Assembly: GCF_001866655.1 (NCBI RefSeq)
Contig: NZ_MLYR01000018.1
Span: 1-64,000 of the forward strand
DNA length: 64,000 bases
Source of the DNA: Bacillus sp. MUM 116
GTDB lineage: Bacteria > Bacillota > Bacilli > Bacillales > Cytobacillaceae
Direction of reading: 5' to 3'
Shown here: positions 26,896 to 33,438 of the stretch, piece after piece
Layout of the letters: every line of letters begins with the position of its first letter
Position numbering within the stretch: position 1 is the first letter of the stretch
Made by a program: the position numbers and the translations under genes
Notes under the pieces: generated by a model
The model's input: only the letters and a program-made list of their open reading frames with translations
Told to the model about the DNA's origin: nothing
Database searches by the model: none

Positions 26896-28038
26896 ATGGA
26901 AAAAATTAAGGTAATGACCGTATTTGGGACAAGGCCTGAAGCCATCAAAATGGCTCCGCTTGTCAAGGAACTCGAGAAAAACCATGAACAGATCCAATCG
27001 ATTGTGACAGTAACGGCGCAGCATCGCGAAATGCTGGACCAGGTTTTAAATATTTTTCAAATTACCCCTGATTATGATTTAAATATAATGAAAGCAAGGC
27101 AGTCACTGATTGATGTGACAATGCGCAGCCTTGAGGGCTTAAATGAAGTATTCCAGAAGGTGAAACCGGATATTGTTCTTGTTCATGGTGATACCACCAC
27201 CACTTTTATAGCCAGTCTTGCCGCTTTTTATCATTCTATACCAATAGGACACGTTGAGGCTGGGCTGCGGACAAGGAATAAATATTCGCCTTATCCGGAG
27301 GAAATGAACCGGCAACTGACAGGTGTCCTGGCCGATCTGCATTTTGCACCGACATCCAAGTCAAAACAAAATTTATTAATTGAGAATAAAAAAGAAGAGG
27401 CCATTTTTGTCACAGGGAATACCGCGATTGATGCCTTAAGTACGACGGTGAAAAATGATTACTCTCATCCAGTACTTGAACAACTGGGGGACAGCCGTTT
27501 GGTGTTAATGACGGCGCATCGCCGTGAAAACACTGGAAAGCCGATGGAAAACATGTTTACCGCCATCAGAAGATTGGTTGAAAAACACGAGGATATTCAT
27601 GTTGTCTATCCTGTTCATATGAATCCGGTTGTCCGTGAAATTGCCGGCCGAATCCTTGGGGATAATAATCGAATTCACCTAATTGAACCATTAGATGTGA
27701 TTGATTTCCACAATTTTGCTTCAAGAGCATACCTCATTTTAACCGACTCAGGCGGGGTTCAGGAGGAGGCGCCATCCTTAGGCGTTCCGGTTCTTGTTTT
27801 AAGGGATACAACCGAGCGTCCGGAGGGTGTTGAAGCGGGAACTTTAAAGCTTGCCGGAACGGATGAGGAAACGATTTTTCATCTTGCCGATGAACTTTTA
27901 TCTGATAAAAATGCTCATGAAGAAATGGCGAAAGCGTCGAATCCGTACGGCGACGGCCACGCTTCAGAACGAATTGTTGAAGCCATTCTCTATCATTTCG
28001 GAGTAAAAAAAGAAAGACCAGCCAATCTTTTTTCCTAA
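26896..28038 (+). CDS. mnaA: UDP-N-acetylglucosamine 2-epimerase (non-hydrolysing)
   Basis: 380 residues from the ATG at 26896 (TTGGAGG upstream), the exact length of Bacillus subtilis MnaA. Family blocks are VMTVFGTRPEAIKMAPLV at the N-terminus, VTAQHREMLDQVL near 35-50, VHGDTTTTF near 95, HVEAGLRTRNKYSPYPEE near 117-135, and SGGVQEEAPSLGVPVLVLRDTTERPEG near 285-311, which includes the UDP-binding and allosteric residues. It makes UDP-ManNAc, required for the linkage unit of wall teichoic acid, which ties it to the tar cluster at 58790-62940. Monocistronic. Confidence 0.96.
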   Translation: MEKIKVMTVFGTRPEAIKMAPLVKELEKNHEQIQSIVTVTAQHREMLDQVLNIFQITPDYDLNIMKARQSLIDVTMRSLEGLNEVFQKVKPDIVLVHGDTTTTFIASLAAFYHSIPIGHVEAGLRTRNKYSPYPEEMNRQLTGVLADLHFAPTSKSKQNLLIENKKEEAIFVTGNTAIDALSTTVKNDYSHPVLEQLGDSRLVLMTAHRRENTGKPMENMFTAIRRLVEKHEDIHVVYPVHMNPVVREIAGRILGDNNRIHLIEPLDVIDFHNFASRAYLILTDSGGVQEEAPSLGVPVLVLRDTTERPEGVEAGTLKLAGTDEETIFHLADELLSDKNAHEEMAKASNPYGDGHASERIVEAILYHFGVKKERPANLFS

Positions 28039-28302
28039 ATTCATTTTTTAAAGAGGATAGGCCTTTTTTCTCTTTAAAACGCTTACACATTGGAATATAG
28101 TAGTACTAACACATAATCGTACGAAACGGCAAAACCATTGAAAAATGGTGACGCAAAACTAAAGGGGCTACTATTTTTAACAGGAGAAAAGCCATACCGT
28201 AAGAAGGACACTACTTTTCTTTTACAAAGGATAATGCCAGCCAGTTACCGAACACGAATACTCCTGCGATTTTGTGTGAAACAAAAAAAGGAGGTCCCGT
28301 GT

Positions 28303-28476
28303 GTGAAAAATTTTATTATTAAGGGAAGGTATTATTGGCATTTATTCCAATACCACCACAATGAGCTGCTTCAGCAGGACTGTCTTTGCGAGGAGTTAAA
28401 ATCAAAATTTAAAGTCAAAGCGATCTACCATAACAGTAAAGCCATTGAATTGGCACACCAATGCGATGGATCTTGA
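28303..28476 (+). CDS. Small conserved-looking hypothetical protein
   Basis: 57 residues from GTG 28303 with GGAGG (28290-28294) upstream; the frame extends further 5' to 28138 but without RBS, and that extension has poor composition. The sequence begins MKNFIIKGRYYWHLFQYHHN, is aromatic- and His-rich, has two Cys (DCLCEEL), and ends HQCDGS. A strong terminator follows 10 bases after the stop. Family unknown; I have seen similar small proteins in Bacillus but cannot name one. Confidence 0.6.
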   Translation: MKNFIIKGRYYWHLFQYHHNELLQQDCLCEELKSKFKVKAIYHNSKAIELAHQCDGS

Positions 28477-28485
28477 TGAATACAA

Positions 28486-28516
28486 AAAGCCTGGGACCAC
28501 AAACTCCCAGGCTTTC
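28486..28516 (+). terminator. Terminator of the small protein gene at 28303
   Basis: AAAGCCTGGGA pairs with TCCCAGGCTTT (ending at 28515) with an 8-base loop. The T-tract is short, and the hairpin may also end the convergent small gene at 28529. Confidence 0.8.
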
Positions 28517-28528
28517 CTTATGATTTAT

Positions 28529-28699
28529 TTAAAAATCAAATTTTTGAACAAAATTACAATTACAGCAGGCTCGGCCAATCAGCCGGCGGGTTTTGGAGTT
28601 TTCATAATAAATTTCTTCTAATCCACAGACAGGGCATTCGATTATATGGAAAATTTGTCTTTCTCCTAGAATTGCATCTAACAAATGTTCAAAGTACAT
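28529..28699 (-). CDS. Small zinc-ribbon-like protein
   Basis: 56 residues from the ATG at 28699 (a GGGGGC stretch upstream serves as a weak RBS; the frame could start at 28714). Two cysteine pairs, CPVCG near 26 and CCNC near 48, are spaced as in a zinc ribbon. It begins MYFEHLLDAILGERQIFHII. Function unknown; a zinc-binding regulator or adaptor is possible. It is convergent with the small gene at 28303. Confidence 0.6.
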   Translation of the reverse strand: MYFEHLLDAILGERQIFHIIECPVCGLEEIYYENSKTRRLIGRACCNCNFVQKFDF

Positions 28700-28805
28700 T
28701 CTACAAGCCCCCAATCTATCTTTTCTCTACGATAGCAAATACTAGAAGAAAGATTAGAAGAATATTGTCATGGGGAAGCTTAATTTTTTCGACAACATTT
28801 ACTGT

Positions 28806-28834
28806 AAAAAAGAAGGCCGGACCAGCCTTCTTTT
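28806..28834 (-). terminator. Terminator of the copper nitrite reductase gene
   Basis: AAAGAAGGC (28809-28817) pairs with GCCTTCTTT (28825-28833). On the minus strand it is followed by a T-run. It lies 67 bases past the stop at 28901. Confidence 0.7.
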
Positions 28835-28900
28835 CAATCTATTTTGGAGGGAGGGGTAAGTAAACGAATGTTCTTGCTGACCAGCTTCAGCACCTACTTA

Positions 28901-29986
28901 TTAATGTTTAGCAGCAGCAGGTTGTGCAGGCAGCTTACCATCTTTAGTGACAATTAATTTAGCAAGTGAACCTTTCATAGCCTGGTCAAATTGGTGAGAC
29001 AATACTGAGTAAGTTCCTTCATCTACTACTGTAAATTCAACTACTGCCCCGCCACTGGCAGGAATCATGACGGATTGCATACCTTTAAGGTGGTTATAAG
29101 GGTTACCATCAAGATATACATCATCAAAAACTGTACCTACAACGTGGAAGGAAACAGGTTGTGACATACCCACGTTTTCAAAGTATAGACGAACCTTATC
29201 GCCAACTTTAGCAACGAATGGAGTATCTCCGAATTTACCATTCGCGAGTTCTCGAACACTCATCGTATAATGAGAAGGATTACCTTGCTTCATATCTTCA
29301 GAATTCCCACTATCAAACCATTCGTTATTTATGACGACATACTCTTTATCTACTTTATTAGGATAAGGATGAGCATGATCTTTAACAATGATTGTACCAA
29401 CCATGCCATTCGCAATATGCATCATAACAGGAGCAGTACCGCAGTGATACATAAATACTCCAACATCACTGGCTTTATAAGTGAATGTACCTTTATCATT
29501 CGTTTTAACATCAGCAAAATTCTTAGTAGGTGAAGTATGCACAGCATGGAAGTCCATTGAGTGCATTACAGTTGGGTCATGATTCTCTAATGTAAAGTGA
29601 ATTGTATCACCTTTATTAACAATAACAACAGGGCCGGGCGCTTGACCATTGTATGTCCAAGCTTTATATAATACATCTGGTGCTACTTGCACATCCGTAA
29701 CAGTTGATGTCATGGTTACATTAACCTCATGCTCACCAATCCGTTCAATTTTAACTGGTGTAGCTTTTTCGTTAATATTCTTTTGAGTAGGCAGGATCGT
29801 ATTTTCATTCACATATTTACCATGCTTCATATTCCCCATATTTGCCATATTATCATGGTTAGAAGAAACATTCGTTTGAGCAGTCCTATTGGCTGTTTTT
29901 TCGAGTTTCAAATTCGTCGTATTACAAGCACTTAAGACCAACATGGAAGTCATCATCACCGCAGCAACTTTTCCTACTTTTTTCAT
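28901..29986 (-). CDS. nirK: Lipoprotein copper-containing nitrite reductase (NirK type)
   Basis: 361 residues from the ATG at 29986 (GGAGGAG upstream); the frame to 30076 has no RBS. A lipobox (LVLSAC, Cys21) anchors it outside the membrane. A Met/His-rich segment (HDNMANMGNMKHG, 44-56) follows, then two cupredoxin domains. Type 1 copper ligands are His142, Cys182, His190 and Met195; type 2 ligands are His147, His181 and His331; catalytic Asp145 and a His (281) are in the expected places. The spacing H142-x4-H147, HC, and H190-x4-M195 fits NirK, with a short Cys-to-His loop (CGTAPVMMH). It would reduce nitrite to NO in denitrification. A laccase-like multicopper oxidase is less likely, since the trinuclear-site motifs are absent. 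Confidence 0.88.
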   Translation of the reverse strand: MKKVGKVAAVMMTSMLVLSACNTTNLKLEKTANRTAQTNVSSNHDNMANMGNMKHGKYVNENTILPTQKNINEKATPVKIERIGEHEVNVTMTSTVTDVQVAPDVLYKAWTYNGQAPGPVVIVNKGDTIHFTLENHDPTVMHSMDFHAVHTSPTKNFADVKTNDKGTFTYKASDVGVFMYHCGTAPVMMHIANGMVGTIIVKDHAHPYPNKVDKEYVVINNEWFDSGNSEDMKQGNPSHYTMSVRELANGKFGDTPFVAKVGDKVRLYFENVGMSQPVSFHVVGTVFDDVYLDGNPYNHLKGMQSVMIPASGGAVVEFTVVDEGTYSVLSHQFDQAMKGSLAKLIVTKDGKLPAQPAAAKH

Positions 29987-30084
29987 TTTAAATCTCCTCC
30001 ATTTAATTTCATTTTTTATAAGAATAGTTTTGTATGTAGTTATTTGTTTGCTTTTAGTTTCCGATGTTCTTAGCATTTCAGTTT

Positions 30085-30230
30085 TTCTAATGTCTATCTC
30101 TAGCGCTTGGCTACAGAAAGCTAACGCTTTCTGTACGCATTAAGTGCGACTAAGTCTCTGGCTTCGCTCCGCTCGCCAATCGACTAGTCTTACTCTATCG
30201 GGGCTGACCAAAGCGCTTACGCTTTTTTTG
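30085..30230. repeat. Second type of structured dispersed repeat
   Basis: The element runs from TCTAGCGCTTGG through AGAAAGC/GCTTTCT and other short complementary pairs to CGGGGCTGACCAAAGCGCTT. The ends AGCGCTT and AAGCGCT are complementary. The ending GGGGCTGACCAAAGCGCTT is one I associate with a common Bacillus intergenic repeat. It separates nirK from its possible upstream control site. No coding potential. Confidence 0.55.
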
Positions 30231-30275
30231 TAATCTGATTACACTTTCATTCTATTCACGAGGGGGTGTGGCACG

Positions 30276-30291
30276 AGTGATTCAGGTCACT
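30276..30291. promoter_or_regulatory. FNR/CRP-like dyad upstream of nirK
   Basis: AGTGATTCAGGTCACT is a perfect dyad with the TGA-N6-TCA geometry of CRP/FNR-family sites (consensus TGTGA-N6-TCACA, outer base changed). It lies about 285 bases upstream of the nirK start, on the far side of the structured repeat. Control of nitrite reductase by an FNR-like regulator is expected; the distance makes this a candidate only. Several GTGAA half-sites follow at 30308-30356. Confidence 0.4.
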
Positions 30292-30429
30292 TAAAAAGAG
30301 ATGCACAGTGAACAAATTGTGAAACAGTGAGCAAGCTAAACATAGTGAAAAACGTAGGTAATTGCTATGATGATTTCACACTATTTTGGTCATTCTAATA
30401 GTGATAATTTTAGTTTAGGAGGGTTTATT

Positions 30430-30561
30430 TTGAAAAAAGAACAGGATCGAACAAGTGAAGGGTTAAATCAAATATTTGAAGTAATAAATGCTAAAGGGGA
30501 CACAGGTGAACTTGAGAAAATTGTTGAGCATAATGATGTGAGTGATGAAGACCAAAACTAG
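30430..30561 (+). CDS. Small acidic protein preceding the 52-bp array
   Basis: 43 residues from TTG 30430 with TAGGAGG 7 bases upstream. The sequence begins LKKEQDRTSEGLNQIFEVIN and ends VEHNDVSDEDQN; it is charged and probably helical. Its last five codons and stop lie inside the first unit of the tandem array. The frame is open upstream to 30367 but without RBS. No family recognised. Confidence 0.5.
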   Translation: MKKEQDRTSEGLNQIFEVINAKGDTGELEKIVEHNDVSDEDQN

Positions 30562-30975
30562 TTGAGGACCCGAAGGAAATGGTCTTCATCAGGTGAATGA
30601 AGACCAAAAGTCGTTGAGGACCTGAAAGAAAAGATCTTCAACAGGTGGATGAAGACCAAAAGTCGTTGAGGACCTGAAAGAAAAGGTCTTCAACAGGTGG
30701 ATGAAGACCAAAAGTCGTTGAGGAGCCGAAAGAAAAGGTCTTCATCGGATGGATGAAGACCAAAACTAGTTGAGGACCAGAAAGAAAAGGTCTTCATCAG
30801 GTGAATGAAGACCAAAAGTCGTTGAGGAGCTGAAAGAAAAGGTCTTCAACAGGGTGATGAAGACCAAAAGTCGTTGAGGAGCTGAAAGAAAAGGTCTTCA
30901 ACAGGTGGATGAAAACCAAAAGTCGTTAAGAAACCCATAGAAATGTCCTTCATCCAGTCGATGAAGGACAAAACT
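30547..30975. repeat. 52-bp tandem repeat array, eight exact-length units
   Basis: GAAGACC marks unit starts at 30547, 30599, 30651, 30703, 30755, 30807, 30859 and 30911, and a ninth partial (GAAGGAC) at 30963: every spacing is exactly 52 bases. Each unit runs GAAGACCAAAAGTCGTTGAGG, then CTGAAAGAAAAGGTCTTCAACAG with small variation. GGTCTTCATC at a unit end and GATGAAGACC at the next start form a hairpin across each junction. No spacers, so not CRISPR. The first unit encodes the stop of the small gene at 30430. Confidence 0.95.
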
Positions 30976-31171
30976 AAGCAATAGATTAAGCGATAGTAGT
31001 AAAATAAATATTCAATCCCTATGATCATTTGGTAGTATCCTGCCAATTTACCCAATATTATTTCTAGAAATTAATAATTAAAATTGAATAAAATTTAGAT
31101 AACGATAGAGATATTTGCCTATCCATATGGTAAGTTATTAGTATTACAATCTAAAATAAGGGGAAAAACAA

Positions 31172-31267
31172 ATGTCACGAAAATGGAAATGGCTAATCGC
31201 CTGTTTCTTTTTTCTTCTTTTCTTAAATGGATTCGGGATTTTCGCAGTGCATTTCTTCAGCAGGTAA
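31172..31267 (+). CDS. Very small single-pass membrane peptide
   Basis: 31 residues, ATG 31172 with AAGGGG 8 bases upstream. Sequence starts MSRKWKWLIACFFFLLFLN and ends FAVHFFSR: a basic N-terminus, then one hydrophobic helix. It is 37 bases upstream of the CPBP protease gene and in the same direction, so the two are probably co-transcribed. Function unknown; it might be a substrate, regulator or leader peptide of the protease gene. Confidence 0.5.
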   Translation: MSRKWKWLIACFFFLLFLNGFGIFAVHFFSR

Positions 31268-31304
31268 GAGGGTTACGGTAAAAAGGGAGAGGTGAATACA
31301 TATA

Positions 31305-32159
31305 ATGATAACCAATCTAACGAAGCCGCTTTCGAAAAAAATGTTAATGGCCATCCTTGTCATCACGCTTGGTGCTGAAATTGTTCTTTATTTTATGAGA
31401 TATAGTTATTTGGCCGGCACTTTATATGATGCCATTATGGTTTCGTCCTTCTTTATTGGTTGGAAATTGCAGTACAGGCTCGCTGACAAAGTGCGCCCAC
31501 GGCCGACAAAGCTCAAGCTTACCCTTCAGTTTACAAGTGCATTTCTCCTATTTTTTATTGGGAGCACCATTATTAATATTTTTTCGAATTTGGCCTTCCC
31601 AGCCTTTAACAAGGATTACAATCAATATGTTCAAGTGTACACCGACCCGAAAACGACAACAGGTGGTACTTCTCCAGCATTTTTTTCGACGATTGATAGC
31701 GTCGGTTCTGATTTATATAATGATGCTCTTGCTGGTCTTGAGGAAGTTTGGCGCTTGGGTTATATCATTCTTGTTCTGATTGTTTGCAAAAAGGTTTTTC
31801 CCCGCCACTGGAAAACGGGTTCAAGAGATCATTTTATTCTTTTTGCGCTCTTTTTTACATCGATACTTTTCGGCATCGACCATACATTGGATACCGTCCA
31901 AGCGTGGCCTGTACGGATTGGCGCCATCGTTACTTTTGCCAATATGGGTTTGCTTTTGGGACTCATTCTTTTATGGACACGAAATCTTTGGGTAACGGTC
32001 ATCGTTCACTCGTTTTACGATATAACGACTACCTTGTCGTGGAATTATTATCATTATGCTGTTGAAACTTTTGCCTTAGCCGCATTCATTCTTCATCTCA
32101 TTCTTTTAAAATTCGTAAAAGCAGAGCAGCCGCCGCAAACGATTGAACTAACAAATTAG
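31305..32159 (+). CDS. CPBP-family intramembrane glutamic protease
   Basis: A 284-residue protein with about eight transmembrane helices. The three CPBP/Abi motifs are present: EEVWR (residues about 146-150), FGIDH (about 188-192) and HSFYD near 234-238, which supply the catalytic Glu and His residues in Rce1-type enzymes. ATG 31305 has GAGAGGTG upstream. Such proteases process membrane or secreted peptides, or confer bacteriocin self-immunity. The tiny membrane peptide just upstream is a natural candidate partner (inference). Confidence 0.9.
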   Translation: MITNLTKPLSKKMLMAILVITLGAEIVLYFMRYSYLAGTLYDAIMVSSFFIGWKLQYRLADKVRPRPTKLKLTLQFTSAFLLFFIGSTIINIFSNLAFPAFNKDYNQYVQVYTDPKTTTGGTSPAFFSTIDSVGSDLYNDALAGLEEVWRLGYIILVLIVCKKVFPRHWKTGSRDHFILFALFFTSILFGIDHTLDTVQAWPVRIGAIVTFANMGLLLGLILLWTRNLWVTVIVHSFYDITTTLSWNYYHYAVETFALAAFILHLILLKFVKAEQPPQTIELTN

Positions 32160-32184
32160 GGGATGCCGAAATAGCATCCCCCTA
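32158..32184. terminator. Stem-loop between convergent genes
   Basis: GGGGATGC pairs with GCATCCCC around a 7-base loop, overlapping the CPBP stop codon. The T-tract is poor, but its position between converging genes suggests bidirectional termination. Confidence 0.6.
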
Positions 32185-32186
32185 AT

Positions 32187-32814
32187 CTATTGTCCCCCAT
32201 ATACATAGGAATGATTTTGATCCCAATATTGAATGGTTCCATCCTCATTTTCCTTATATTTCATCGCTGCTTTCTTAAAAGCGTTTATTAAACTATCCTT
32301 TTCCAATTCCTGCTTTACATATAGTTGATTCAAAGCCGGTGTCATTTCTTTTTTTGTATTTTTTTGGTAGTATTTTAAAATTTTTAACCGCTCTTTGTTT
32401 ACTTCCAGGAAATCCTGCTTATGCTCGGAGAATCCGGCAGGGACCTTCAAATTATATGCCCTCTCGTACAGTTTCCTTTGCAGCGACAATGCCTGGTTCA
32501 TATTGTCCCTAGATGGGCTCGGTTCAGTAAGAATATTAGCCAATATCCGATCACTTTTTACAGTTCTTGTGCTTTGGCTAAATAGCTAATGATTGCTTCC
32601 TTGTTTTCAATCGTTTTCGTATTATAAATGGCTAAAGAAAAAACAAGAAGGACGAAAATAAATAACAGCACTCCTGTAATCTTGAATCCCCTTTTGCTAC
32701 GAGTATTCTCCTGTTCTAGGTCGGAATGATTTTTTTTTGATCTGATTGAAGAAGCCCGTTTATATGCAGTTCTTCAAGCTCTTGACGGATTTTTTTTTGC
32801 GCCGGGGTCAGCAT
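32187..32814 (-). pseudogene. Frameshifted hypothetical membrane-anchored protein
   Basis: Three frames together make one protein. It starts at ATG 32814 (GGAGG upstream) with MLTPAQKKIRQELEELHING and hits a stop after a run of nine A (minus strand; 32730-32738). The next frame resumes NHSDLEQENTRSKRG, then a transmembrane helix (VLLFIFVLLVFSLAIY) and TIENKEAIISYLAKAQEL. A second one-base shift near 32557-32575 leads to RILANILTEPSPSRDN and on to the final GGQ at 32187. Two separate single-base losses argue for a true pseudogene, although the first, in a homopolymer, could be a sequencing error or slippage. Intact form would have about 208 residues; family unknown. Confidence 0.7.
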
Positions 32815-33049
32815 TTTGAACCTCCAGAAATAGTAGAATCTTTTAGCTGTTACTATCCTACTATAAAACGTGGCAAAAAACTAAAGAATATCCAAATTTA
32901 TAGAAAAAAATACCCTTAAATCCCCGTTTTATCCAATTTATATTTATGTAAAAACAATCTAATAGACCTATGAAAATAGGATTAATAGAATTTTTGTATC
33001 ATAAGGGATTTGGGGCACTTTTTTTATCAAAGTGAAGTAATATATGCAG

Positions 33050-33101
33050 AATCCTCCGCCTAGTTCCGATTTGATTCGGGAGCTTAGCGGGGGATTTTCT
33101 T
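33050..33101 (+). terminator. GC-rich stem-loop in the 32815-33438 gap
   Basis: AATCCTCCGC (33050-33059) pairs with GCGGGGGATT (33087-33096) with one mismatch; CCGA/TCGG pair inside. TTTTCTT follows on the + strand. No gene reads into it on that strand, so it may end a short transcript or shield the subtilase promoter region. Confidence 0.5.
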
Positions 33102-33130
33102 AAAATTGAAGATATGTTGGTATTTTTGTA

Positions 33131-33317
33131 GAAAAATCTTTAATTTTGTAGATAAGTTCCGAAAATTTGTTGATAAGTGGTTCATTTTTGGAGATATCCA
33201 CTTCATATCTCAAAGACTTCCGGCTTAATTGTCGATATCATCGAAATTTGTGTTGATATCTTTCGAAAATTTGTTGATTAAATCAAAATCTGTGTCGATA
33301 TCCCCAAAAAGAACATG
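33131..33317. repeat. 21-bp-phased degenerate repeat tract
   Basis: GATAAG/GATATC/GATTAA words recur at 33151, 33172, 33193, 33234, 33255, 33276 and 33297: intervals of 21, 21, 41, 21, 21 and 21, with a weaker leading word at 33131. The best units (33151-33171 and 33255-33275) are GATAAGTTCCGAAAATTTGT and GATATCTTTCGAAAATTTGT plus one T. The tract ends about 120 bases upstream of the subtilase start and about 80 bases before its TAGAAT box. Confidence 0.75.
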
Positions 33318-33438
33318 CCTTTCCTATTTCTCCCTCTATATATACAGACAAATATTTTATTTTCCTACCATTTCCTCTTTTATATTTAAAAATGATAGAA
33401 TAATATTCAAATATAAAACATAAATGGAGGGAACCGAG

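Noticed and set aside
28081-28100. A cre-like catabolite site (AAAACGCTTACA) after mnaA
   Set aside because: It lacks the conserved TG at the left side and is downstream of the gene, with no target nearby.
7350-30975. Possible CRISPR arrays at the two tandem-repeat tracts
   Set aside because: Units are contiguous with no unique spacers, and no cas genes are present in the window.
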